NCBI GenBank assembly: GCA_943737045.1
Contig: CALSFV010000221.1
Coordinates: 496,001-560,000, forward strand
Source of the DNA: Parapristionchus giblindavisi
Taxonomy: Eukaryota; Nematoda; Chromadorea; Rhabditida; Diplogasteridae
Direction of reading: 5' to 3'
DNA length: 64,000 nt
Shown here: positions 45,025 through 57,900 of the stretch, in pieces
Layout: each line of letters begins with the position of its first letter
Position numbering within the stretch: position 1 is the stretch's first letter
The notes under the pieces: generated by a model
Seen by the model: the letters and a program-made list of their open reading frames with translations, nothing else
What the model was told of the DNA's origin: nothing
Databases searched by the model: none
Made by a program: the position numbers and the translations under genes

Positions 45025-46443
45025 CCAAAAATCTTAGAAAATCGACATAGGTGCGGTATCGACGAAAAATAGATTTTTCTGTTTTATGTGTGATAATTAC
45101 AGGCTCAATGAGTGTAGTTCACTGGTACTTGGAAATTGCTTCCAATTGAAAATTCGCTTCAGAGGGTGACCACACAACGATTTGGCGCCTTTTCCTAAAA
45201 AATTTATTTCGATGCCAATCGATTCTGGAATGGGTGCAGTCGACTCCTTGGCTAATTCTAAGAAACTATTGTCAAGGAGAGTTTTTTGATCAACGGTCAA
45301 CGAAGGCTGAAAATAAGAATTTTCGAAAAAAATTCTACATTAAATTAATTCTCACTATTTTCCTATAGCCCAGGTAAATTTTTTATTTGCTCAATATCTT
45401 TTACATATTATATTACACCTTCAGTTTAAAATTGGTAATTTTTAAAAAATTGGAAATTTATGTACGAATCAATTTTGTTCGTTGGACTTAATTGTGATGA
45501 GGATTGGCGACGTTCCCTAAAAAGTTTATTTCGAATCCTATCGATTCGTGAGTGGGCGCATTAGAATCCTTGTCTAATTCTAAGAAACTATTGCTGAGGA
45601 AAGTTTTTCGATTAACGGTCAACGAACGCTGGAATTGGGAATTTTCGAAAAATAAAGTTTACATTAAATTAATTCTCACTATTTTCCCATGGCGAATGTA
45701 AACTTTTATTTGCTCAATCGCTGCTACATATCATAACACATCTTAGCACGTATACGAATAAGTGAATAGAATAGAAATTACATCACAATGATGATTAGAA
45801 TAGAGAGAAGCACTGCCCAACTACAGCAGCACTCCGAACCACCGGATGAACAGTCAAACACCCGTGTTATTGCGTTGAAATACGCACGAAACTAGCAGAA
45901 AAGCAACAAAAAATCGATTAGGAAATCTCGCATTCTTACCCTTACCAGAATTCCTCACCATAATTCATACAACAACGACAAAATTGATTCGAACATAAAT
46001 TTCCATTTTTTTATAAATTACACTTTTTAAACTAAAGGTGTAATATAATATGCAGAAGCGATTGAGCTAATAAAAAGTTTACTTTCTCCATGGGAAAATA
46101 GTGAGAATTAATTTAATATGAAAATTATTACGAAAATTCCCGAATTCCAGCGTTCGTTGACCTTTGATCGAAAAACTCTCCTTAGCAATAGTTTCTTAGA
46201 ATTAGCCAAGGAGTCCATTGCGCCCACTCCAGAATCGATTGGCATAGAAATAAACTTTTTAGGAAAAAGCGCCAAATCGTTGTGTGGTCACCCCCTGACG
46301 CGAATTTTCAATTGGAAGCAATTTCCAAGTACCAGTGTACTTCACTCATGGAGCCTGTAATTATCACACATAAAACAGAAAAATTCATTTTTCATCGATA
46401 CCAAAAAATATTCCAGTTGTTGAATTCTCTCAGATAGTGTTTT
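45025..46443. mobile_element. Fold-back element, second copy of the 5251-6492 family
   Basis: The arms mirror one another (ORFs 45097-45300 and 46118-46360 are the same sequence on opposite strands) and share TCGAAAAACTCTCCTTAGCA with the first copy. The right end is CTCTCAGATAGTG. The left end is approximate. Confidence 0.65.
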
Positions 46444-46445
46444 TT

Positions 46446-47825
46446 ATATACTATTTGTATCCACTCCTTGGAAAACTAAGGTAGCCCACGTATAAGAAAA
46501 TTCAATTTCCCAGTCAACGAGAAAATAATGATTTTTCGAAATTTCAACGGGACATAATGATATGACACCCTGATTTTTTCATGAGATATTATTTTTTTCA
46601 AACTTCTGCATAACAGCAACGTATCAACAACAGGTTAGTAATCAATGTTGTGGCCCTTCCTCGAGATTGGACCTAATATCCGATTGAACATGCTTCCATA
46701 GAGGGAAGAAAAAAAAATGGCATCCTTCAACTCGGCAACGGATGCATACTGTTTCTTGTTCTTGTACATACGACTAACCAGTATGCCCCTCATGATCTAC
46801 ATGGGGTTTGCATCGAGGTTGCCCGTAGGGCATGGAAGAATTGGGATATTCTTGAATGTGAACAATGGTTTTGAGGGGTGTTGGTGGCGATGGAGCGCCG
46901 TGTTTCTGAGAGATCAGATGACGGGCACGGCTCTTCCTCATGAACAGAACGAGGGTAGTCTGGAGCATCACTCGATGCTCCCCATAGTCCATCCTGCTGG
47001 AGCGGAAGGAGATGGGCGGCATGTCGGATTTTAGGAACGCGCCCCAGAACTGTACATGATATGTTTTCACAATAATATTGAAATTATCAGTTTCTGATCG
47101 CATACACCGATGAGAGGAAGATCACCCCCTATAGTCCGGACGGCTATAACTTCTTCTGACGTGAGTTCCTCAAGGAACCGCGTAATTTCAGTTGGAGGAA
47201 GTTCAGTCATGTTCAGGGGCGCATTCTTAAAATTCGAAATGCCGCCCATCTCTCTCAGAAACACGGCGCTCCATCGCCATCAACACCCCTCAAAACCATT
47301 GTTCACATTCAAGAATATCCCAATTCTTCCATGCCCTACGGGCAACCTCGATGCAAACCCCATGTAGATCATGAGGGGCATACTGGTTAGTCGTATGTAC
47401 AAGAACAAGAAACAGTATGCATCCGTTGCCGAGTTGAAGGATGCCATCAAAAATGAGTGGGACGGCATCGAGCTTCAAGTGATTTCTTCCCTCTATGGAA
47501 GCATGTTCATTCGGATATTAGGTCCAATCTCGAGGAAGGGCCACAACATTGATTACTAGCCTGTTGTTGATACGTTGCTGTTATGCAGAAGTTTGAAAAA
47601 AAAATATCTCATGAAAAAAATCATTGTGTCATATCATTATGTCCCGTTTAAATTTCGAAAAATCATTATTTTCTCGTTGACTGGGAATTTGAATTTCTTT
47701 ATACGTGGGCTACCATAGTTTTCCAAGGAGTGGATACAAATGGTATATATCTCTTTTGATTTCCATTAAAAATTCGGCCACAATCCCAAAATTTTAGGGG
47801 TGTCATATCATTATGTCCCTCACTG
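46446..47825. mobile_element. Tc1 transposon fold-back with duplicated transposase end
   Basis: The plus strand at 47371-47559 reads NKKQYASVAELKDAIKNEWD, the C-terminal end of a Tc1 transposase, preceded out of frame by CPTGNLDANPM (decayed DLNP motif). The same piece is inverted at about 46680-46880. The outer arms mirror (ATCCACTCCTTGGAAAACTA and complement). A further end GGGACATAATGATATGACAC appears at both 46551 and 47815. Confidence 0.65.
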
Positions 47826-47962
47826 TATTTTAGCCTCCCAAACAGGTAAGCGATCGCTACTATAAACATAATTTTTAACTCTTTATTCATCGAGAAAAAC
47901 CCCAGGCGTGGTGCGGCGCTATGCCGCGTGGAGCTTGTTGAAAAGGCATACGTGCACCACTG

Positions 47963-48889
47963 TACAATATCAGGACCACCAGTCTTGAGTATAAAGAAAT
48001 GGTCAGGGATCTGGGTTTAATTATTCCGAAGACCTTGCGTGATAAGTGGCGATTGTGACTCAATATTTCAGTGATAACGAATATGACCAAACATAAAAAT
48101 ATTATTTCTTTCCTTTATACACGTTTCTCTCTCGGCGAATGTTTATCAATACAAGGCAAGAGGCTTGCTCTCGGTCGATGCAGAATAATACAGTACACCT
48201 TTCCAGTAAATTAGTAAATTGGGACCAGTATAATTTGCTTTTTAATTGGTTTTTCTCATGAATAGAAATTTTATTTCATTTTCTTTATGCATCGTTACAT
48301 TTGCATAGCGCGCCTACGCCGTCACGTAAACGAACGTTACATTTCGCTTACGCGCGCGTCGGCTTAAAATATGGAGTGTCTTGGGCCTCAAGTGGAAAAC
48401 CCTGAGTGTCAATGGGAATACCGTAAGAAGCTACTACCGTAACATGCTACAGTAATTTCATGGACCATCAGGGTTTTCCACTTGGGACACAACACACTCA
48501 AAAATTTAAGCCGAATCCGTAGCATTCGTTTGCGTGGCCGCATAGGCGCGTAAGGCAAATGTAACGATGCATAAGTCATTAAAAGAGCTTTTTATAACAG
48601 AACATCATGATTAAGACTTTGAGAATCGAAAAATTTTCATAAGCAAAGTAATTAAATGAAACGTCCAAATAGGCCCCGCAGCGGGGCGCTGCGGAGCACG
48701 TGTTAACAACTCGACCGAGCTGTACTGTATCGTGAGATGTGCATATTGAGTTAGTGATGTCATTTTCCCAGATACTCAACAACACATAGATAGATTATCT
48801 CCTTTGTGAGCTGTTCTACATTTTTCGTTGAATTTCCATAATTAATTTTCAATAATTAATGATTCATTTTCAATTATTCAATTACCTTC
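47963..48889. other. Spacer upstream of copy 4 with a small fold-back
   Basis: 48285-48575 is an inverted pair (ATGCATCGTTACATTTGCAT and its near complement) around a centre with AGTGGAAAACCCTGA and TCAGGGTTTTCCACTT. The rest shows no gene. Confidence 0.45.
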
Positions 48890-48966
48890 ATTTGCCTATA
48901 CTATAATAATACATCATCTTTCATTCATTTCTACTATACACATTGTTGTATTGTGGTTGACATCAA
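48890..48966 (+). promoter_or_regulatory. Conserved upstream region of copy 4
   Basis: CTATACTATAATAATACATC then CTTTCATTCATTTCTACTAT and GTTGTATTGTGGTTGACATC, as upstream of copies 2, 3 and 5. Confidence 0.5.
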
Positions 48967-51900
48967 ATGAAGAAACTTCTTTGTATCTTATTCCTCACCT
49001 TACAACTTCAACAATGGTTTGGTTTCAATGCTATATCATGATTTTAGCAAATGTTACATATATTTTCAGCTTTTCTGGCAGTGTTTCAAACCAATTCTCA
49101 AAATTAAAATCCGTGAATCTAATTCTACGGACGAAACGCTATCGGAAATAGAAAACGAATTGAGACTTATTCGGACATTCATTATACAGGCTCTGGAAAT
49201 TTCAATTATTTGTGATGATACTACAATTTGTGAATTCTATGATGCTTACCATTCGAGTGAATGGAAATGCCCAGTACGCATTATCTTTATTAATTCTTAA
49301 TCAGTTGGAAGTGTTCTAGAGACTGTTCACATCTGGTATTTGTACGGACATGCCCATATGTGCTTGTGAAGATTTTAATAAATATTTAAGACCAACCTAA
49401 AATATAATCGATTGATTTGATTTCAGTAAATGTAATAACATAACTGAGGTCATTTGTGACACGAATATAGTAGATGATCAATTGTCCCATCTTGGCAGAA
49501 ATATTAATACAACAAAAGACTATATCTGTGGAGTCGGTCTGGTTTGCCATTTAATCGTATTCAAATATGACATTCAGAGATTACATTCAATGTAAAGAGG
49601 GCTCAGTCATATTTGATGAAGAAATATTCGATGATCTTTATAACAGAATGGATCCTTATGGAATATCACGCCATACAATCTATCACAGTTTAATCAACAG
49701 GGAAATAGTAAACTTCCTTGAATCAGCACTATCATTCAATTGTTCCGGATATTGCTCAATTTATTGGAAAGGATATCCGAAGAAAAAGAAAATTGCATTC
49801 TCTTGTGTAAAGAATCGCTGGGTAAGATTTTGATTATTTACATGGAATAAATATTTAAAAAAGAAATTTGCAAATAATAGAGAAAACTATCTACAATGTA
49901 AAAAAAATTGAAATGACCATCAGGAAGGGAATACGAACTTGTTTCATATATTGTTGTATGTACGTTGTGCTGTAAAGGTGAAAAGATATTGTGTCGTTTT
50001 TTGTATATGTAAACGACACAATATCTTTTCACCTTTACAGCACAACGTTTTCTACCCTTTTGCATGCTAAATCAATCGGTTTACCGCCCTTTATATCACA
50101 TATCATAGGCTGGTGTAGGTGTGAAAACACCTGTGGCCGTATGCATGAACAACGGAAAACCGTTTTCCTTTTTTTCTCCAAAAATCCTAAACGCCTCCAC
50201 CTACGCTAATGACGTCACATTTTCCCGGAAAACGGTTTTCCGTTGTTCATGCATACGGCCACTGTTTTCAATAACCGTATGAACAGTCGCGTTTTCCATT
50301 GAATTCATTTTACGTGGAAAACTCAGTTTTCAAGAAAAGGGAACATTATATAATACTTGTCGGATGCACAGTCAACCAGAAAATATTTTATTGTAAAACT
50401 GATTTAAAAAATTATTTCGATGGAAAAACGCATGCATACGGCCACAGTATTGTAAATATAAACAATGATTTAAACTCCAATCTGAGTTATAATTGTCAAT
50501 CATTTAGGATAACAAACATTCAAAATGCAAAGATCCGACAAATTGCGCATGTGGAACCGAGTATGATATTGATTGTAGATTATTCATTCATATTTCATTG
50601 TTTACAGTAATTGTAATGATGTCCGATCACTTATTTGTCATAACTCTTCGATATTTCGACAATTGGATGATGTTTCTATAACTATCACCGAAAATGTCAG
50701 GAGCCATATTTGCAAAGGCATCGATCTTCCATTCGAAACGCCAGAGTTTATGTAAGATCAAGCAATCCCTCGAGTTAAAGAATTTACTCCTTTAGTATGT
50801 GCCTATCTGTGAAAAATAAACTGGACTTCGATTGGTCGGAAAACATAAATTTGGAGATGTGGAGACACGAAATTCATATTAGTCGATTAAAATTGATTGC
50901 CGAACTAGTCCAAAACGCTAGATCGATAAAATGTATGGGCGAATGTTATATCACTTCAACAATGGATACAATAGAAGCCGGATGTAGAGTACGTTTTAGC
51001 CAACCATATTTGAGTATGTGATCACTTTTATTACAGGCAACAGGAGATGATAATGATAACCATTTTAATTTTCATGATTTTGGCTCTCACGGATGTCGTA
51101 CACACAAGTTTGTGTATTCTTTTACAGTCGTTTGCTTTCCGAACTATTGTTTTATTTTATTACACATTTCGTTCAGCCATTGCAATAATGCAACTGACAT
51201 GATGTGTAATGATAACTGGGAAGGGCTTCTAGATAAATACACAAGTGATGAGCTCAAAGATGCCAAAATTAGGATATGTCAGAACGAGAGTGGAAACACT
51301 TGGTATGCAATAATATTATAGTAAGAATTATTTGTATTGATGAGAATCGATTACAGGAAACCAAAGCCATTCCGATGTATTAGTTTGACGATAAAGAACG
51401 AACTCTTTAATAATACTGACCTCGGAGCAATCAATCATCTTCGAAAAGTAACGAAGGAATTTGAAACAGCCAAATCGGAAAATTGTGATACAGCTTGCTT
51501 TATAACCAGTAAGAATAAACAAGACTACAATGTCATTGAAGCTGGTTGCAAGGTGGTTCATTTTGTTCCTTTTTTTACAAAATTGTTATCTTTCGAATAT
51601 CATAAAATTAAAACTGTCCGAACAATGCAAATTCCGCGCCTTTGCCTCGCAAAACTCTGAGTACGCCCACTTTCTCCTGTGATATTGCATTTTCGCTTAT
51701 TTTATCGATTTTTATGACGTTTTCACGCCATTTCATTTCGAATATTGTGTTGTTTGGCCAGAATATGACTGATACCTAGAAAAAATCCTTATGAAGTGAG
51801 AGTCTAATGAGAGGCTTCGATTCGGATTTGGACAGGCATAGTATATGTATAAAGACTGTTAAAAATAAAATATACTTACAGCTCTTTTTTGTGTACTTTC

Positions 51901-54900
51901 GTTCCGCGCATCGCTGCATTTCCGCGCATTATTTATTTATTTTATGTATGAATATTGTTCGCTTCTCAAACTCTTAATCACGAGTTCCCATGTTAAAAAG
52001 TTGTTTTAATGATTGAAGAAAATGAAAAAAAATTAATTATGAAAAAAAACAATTAATGATGGAGAGTCTCGAATGTCTATGCAAATGCGCTCGAATGTCT
52101 ATACCATGTGGTAAAAGTGCTACCTACTTAGCGTAACGTCGCGGATTCGAAACCGATTGCCGTACTTTCCTATTTTGAAAAATAGTGCTCACTAGAGTTG
52201 GCTATTCGGGGGTTGCGGGCCCGCAATGGCTCGTTAAATCATTGCGGGCCCGCATCCTCAGAGGGAGGCGAGGGGGAGCGATTGCGGGCCCGCAACGTCA
52301 ATGCGGGCCCGCAATGGCATGCGGGTGCTAAATAGTTCGCAACGTCACTTCTATTATATATATGTGTGTGCGGGGTACACACGACGGGTTTGAACGGGCG
52401 GCGGAGGCGGCGAGAAAGGGGCGTGGTCTCTATGCGGGCCCGCATTGTATTGCGGGCCCACAATGGCATGCGGGCCCGCATTGACGTTGCGGGCCCGCAA
52501 TGATATGCGGGCCATTGCGGGCCCGCATCCCGCATCCCGAATAGCCAACTCTAGTGCTCACTCACTCTTTTTGTGTATCACTTGACACTTTCATACGCGT
52601 GATGCAAGAGATTTGCATGAACATTCAACGGTATCCACCTTTAATAAAACATTTGTTTATTTGATTTAATCATTAAAAGAACTTTTTATCACAGAAACGC
52701 ACGATTAAAAATTTGAGAATCGAAAAAAAAATCATACGCATCGGAAATATTTGATTTGCGCAAATGCGTGCCGCAGCGGGACACTTTTACAAAACTCGAC
52801 CGGGCTGTACTGTATTTTCTACGATACCCCAAATTTCCCCTCCGGCATCAGAAAAAAGGGAAAAAAACGTGTTTTCAGAAAGGTCGACCATCGATATTTG
52901 AATGCACAAGTTTGCAGAATTGTGAATGCAAATCAAAGTATTTTTGACACAAATATTGATTAAATTCAGTTTAAATATTTCAGTGATTGTAACAATGCAA
53001 CCAGAATTATTTGTGAAACTGATTGGTTTGATCACACTAAAGGTGTGACAATTGGACGGAAACAAATTTGCAACCCCGGGTCAGTTCATGTGAAAAAATA
53101 GTCACATTAGATAATGTATACACATGGTTTACAATTGACATAGCATTTTATTAATTTACTGTGATATTGTCTTCGGTTAAACTGATATTCTTTGAATTCA
53201 ATATGCATTTTATCTGTCAGATATCTTATTCAATGTAAGGATTCATCGATAACATTCTCGGTTACGGTCGACCTGTCTGATCGTGATATCCGAAGAAGTC
53301 GTCTGAAGTCATGGGCCTTCGCCCATGTATATCGTCAAGCCGTGATTGATTTTCAATCTGCACCAATTATTGATTGTCCCGGACAATGTTTCACTGTTGT
53401 AAATCAATCCGGAGCATATACAGGATGTGAGTATATTAGGGTGAGTACAGCATTTGAATCTAGGGTTAGACTCCCAAATAGATAGTGTATATAAATAGAT
53501 AGTATTCAGAGCGATTAATAGACCGAATCCGCTTAGCTATTAAAGCTGAAGATCCGCGAATGTTTATGCAAATCTCTAACGTCTCTTATATGCGAGGAAC
53601 AAATGATAAGCAATAGTTACAGTTAGCTAACATCACTCCTTTTGCGCTGTGATAAACCTGTAATATCTTTTGCTATCTTTCTGTCGGCACAGTTTGCTCA
53701 CGAAATTTTTTCCGGGACATTTAAAGGTGGAGACCCGCGAATGTTCATGCAAATCCCTCACATATCTCTTGCGCAAATCCAAGTGATATGCGAGAAGTTA
53801 GCGCAACGACTTGTCTCTCCCATAGCGCAGTGGTAAACGTTCAGAGTCGTTACCCATTTGTCGCAAGTTCAAATCCTATTGCCGAATTTTCTCAAATTTC
53901 AAAAAGCGCGCCTTTCCCTGCACGTGCCTGATGGTTCATTGATGTTTCTAGCGATCAATAAGCTGAATCATCATAAAATAAATAGTGTACGGTAGGTAGA
54001 ATAACTTTTGCTACCTTTCTGTCTTCACAGTTTCTTTACGAAAATATTCGCGGGAGTCCACCTTTAAGCTTTATTTTAACTAGATTTAAAAATGAAATGT
54101 CTCAAATTATTCCTCGAATTTGCAGAAAGAGCTGACCGAAGAATGCATCGATCCTTTTAATTGTACCTGCACTACGGAGTAATATATATGGCACTCTCGT
54201 AGTCCCTAACCGTGACATGATTCAATACGGATCATGTCGCATCATTTTTTTATTAAACTAATTTTACTTTTAGATATTTCATTAGTTGTGATCGTTGTAT
54301 CATCAGATGATATTAAGATCACCGCAGAAACTGAAATTATTGGCTTACTCTGGCAACAGTTCAAGTGTTTTTAATTTCCATCATCTATCTTACCCAGCGG
54401 ACAGTAAAAAGCTGACTTGGCACAGAGTTGATGATACATTTTATTGTATGGCTTACCTCGTTAGTCTTCAACATTCACCGACATCACATTAAAAGTTATA
54501 AGGAGTGACATTTTTAACCTCGTGGTGTCCGCTGGGTCAGATAGACGATTAAAAACATTTTAAAATACGAATATTGACACCTTGTGAGTTAACCAATAAT
54601 TTTAGTTACCGGGGCGATCTTTTCCTTATCGTAAAACTTAAATGGAGCGTAACCTCTCTCAATGGTCTCTTCGACGCGCAATGCTCTCTCGTTGTTTGAG
54701 AACATAGAAATAGTGTGCACAATGTAGAGTCCAATGAATGAGCTAACGCTCCCTTTAACAATAACAACAATATTTTAAATAAATTATGGCACGCGACGAA
54801 CCGCCTATACCTTCTTTCGTTTTATGAACTTAATAAGCATATAATAATTTTGTTAATAGTCACGATCGTTGTCTTCTCCGATAACCTTACGATCGCCACA

Positions 54901-57900
54901 GAATATAAATTATTGTTTCGCTCTGGTGCAAAATAAAAAAAATTCCCGCGTTTCCTGTTAGCGCACGAATTTAAAAATTCGTACGCTGTATACTCCACTT
55001 TTTGTAACTATACTAAATATTTGCAGTAATTGTAATGACTTATACAATGGAGTTTGTTCGACAAACTTCCAGATTCCATTTATGAACGAAACTGCGGGAA
55101 AGAAATTTGTATGTGAAGGTGGAATAAACCCATTTGAAGTGTAAGATCTTAATTAATGAACGCCATGCTATTAATAAAACAAGGTGGAACGGTACAGTTG
55201 AAGTGTAACAAGGAAGACTAGACGACAAGCTCACTCGAGACTAACTTTATCATGATAGGAGGGGGTTTATATAGGGGAATGGGTCATGGGGAATGACGAT
55301 GCAAGGATAATGAGGGGAGATCATTCTGACATGATCTCCCTCCTGTGAGCGGTCTATACGGGGGACCCAACTCCTCCCCTTTGACGGAACGCCGTCAAAC
55401 AACATGGATCTTCTCATCCCACGGCTCTTCTACTTCTGGATGCCTTGCGTGGCCCTCGACTCGATTCTTGGCCCATCCCAGAAGATCTTCGAAGTTGGTC
55501 CTATCCCTGGGATCCAAACGCGCTGGCAGCTCAATGGTTCACATGAGAATCGAATCCTAGACATCTCCTCATTATCGTCCATTCCTTTAGACTCCAATCC
55601 TGGGTCGACGGTCCTTCAAACCTCCACTCCTCCGTCTTCCTTGAAGACCTTCAATCCGAGGTCACCGAGTGGAGTCCGATGCTCTTGGTCGCCAGTTGAA
55701 GTGTAACAAGGAAGACTAGACGACAAGCTCACTCGAGACTAACTTTATCATGATAGGAGGGGGTTTATATAGGGGAATGGGTCATGGGGAATGACGATGC
55801 AAGGATAATGAGGGGAGATCATTCTGACATGATCTCCCTCCTGTGAGCGGTCTATACGGGGGACCCAACTCCTCCCCTTTGACGGAACGCCGTCAAACAA
55901 CATGGATCTTCTCATCCCACGGCTCTTCTACTTCTGGATGCCTTGCGTGGCCCTCGACTCGATTCTTGGCCCATCCCAGAAGATCTTCGAAGTTGGTCCT
56001 CTCCCTGGGATCCAAACGCGCTGGCAGCTCAATGGTTCAGATGAGAATCGAATCCTAGACATCACCTCATTATCGTCCATTCCTATAGACTCCAATCCTG
56101 GGTCGACGGTCCTTCAAACCTCCACTCCTCCGTCTTCCTTGAAGACCTTCAATCCGAGGTCACCGAGTGGAGTCCGATGCTCTTGGTCGCCAGTTGAAGT
56201 GTAACAAGGAAGACTAGACGACAAGCTCACTCGAGACTAACTTTATCATGATAGGAGGGGGTTTATATAGGGGAATGGGTCATGGGGAATGACGATGCAA
56301 GGATAATGAGGGGAGATCATTCTGACATGATATCCCTCCTGTGAGCGGTCTATACGGGGGACCCAACTGGAACTGATAGTATAAGATAAGAGTGAATATA
56401 AAATAATGCATTCACTAGAAGAAAGGGTATAAAATAAATACTTGATGAATTGTTGCATCTCGTAATATTATCAAGACAAATCCGTAGAGACTATTGCAGA
56501 ATGATTGAATATCCATCGACAAATTTATTTTTATTATTACATTTCCTTTCAGACTTGTGTTTCAATGTGCATCTCTAGTCGTTAACAATTTCATGTATTA
56601 TAATTAGTAAGTTTGTTTATTGATAGCATTGAATACAATAAATGCATAATTAAATTATTAAATTTAGCCTTTTTTTTATTTGTACAGCAGATTCAACCCT
56701 TACCAGTGGGATCTCGGGGATTCAAGGGATCCCCTACATTGGTGTGCGGGAAAAGGTTTTCGAAAATAATTGAATATAGCCGGTAGAGTTTTGTACATGC
56801 GTCCCGATGCATTGGCGGGCATCATTTATTTCCTTTACGTATGAATATTATCGATTCTCAATGTCTTAATCATGAAGTTGCCTTATAAAAAAGTACTGTC
56901 TTCGCTTCTAGACCAGTGGTAATTCAAGGTCAATTCAGCCCGCAGGGCCTAATCTCTTCTTCGGCCCTATTTTACCGCGTGATCTAGTCACTACCAATTC
57001 CACTTTCGGGCGCATTAATGCCAATTGGTGACCACTACACCACTTCGCCTCTTACAATATATCTTTCCAGACATGAGTTAGGCCAAAAAATCCTAGATTC
57101 TTAGTTTTTTTTTTCTGTGAGTATACTGCATAAATATAGTAGTTAATATTTGCAGCAGCAAGTATGGTGTTGCCCTATCGGACGTTGATGTACAGCGTAT
57201 GGATACAGACGTGTTGAGACCATTGTCATTGGACAATCAGAAGAAGGCACTTCGACTCTTCCGATCAGCAAAAACAGTAAACTGCAGTGGAAATTGTTAT
57301 TATTTCATGGATGAGCTCAACGGGAAAATGAATATAGCCGCAGGATGTTTTGAGAATCCCAGTTTTGAAGTAAGTATCCTATTTGAACATGTACAGTCCC
57401 TCACACTCCCCACCCACATTTTGCATCTTATTATTTTTTTTCATATTGTTTAAACATTTAATTATGAATCTCAAAATACCCCCCGAGGTCACATAAGTTT
57501 ATTGTTAGAGAGAGTGAGTGTGCAGGGGACTGTATGCACATGTACACCATTTTATCCAAAATATACTGTTGATTGATTAATAAATTTAGTACGTTGGCGA
57601 AGATGTATGTGAATTGACGCATTGCCAATGTCGAACCAGTATATCGTAGGCACACCCCATTATCAGATATTAATCTTTCACATACCTTTTTAGTTCGTGC
57701 AATAACTTCTACAATAATCAATGTTTAAAATATAAGAATAACTCATTGTGCGAAGACCTTGGAGAAGACGAGGATACGACTACCCGGAAGGTGGTTCAGT
57801 TTCTCGTCAACTTGTTCTGAAGATTTTTGGCCCAATGAAGAACATGAAAACTTTTAATAATCCGAATTTTGTCCTCTCATTGTCAGTCTAATGTTTTCTT

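Larger units (their letters stand above)
44232..47962. mobile_element. 3.7-kb composite: TIR element holding three nested elements
   Basis: Outer ends CAGTGGTGCACGTAAGCC and GGCATACGTGCACCACTG, TA-flanked, each followed inward by CTCGATGAATAAAGAGTTAA and GTAGCGATCGCTTACC in inverted order. Nested inside are a TTAA MITE (44518-44970), a fold-back (about 45025-46443) and a Tc1 fold-back (about 46446-47825). Solo relatives of the outer element occur near 3960-4320, 20853-21676 and 28890-29010. Confidence 0.65.
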
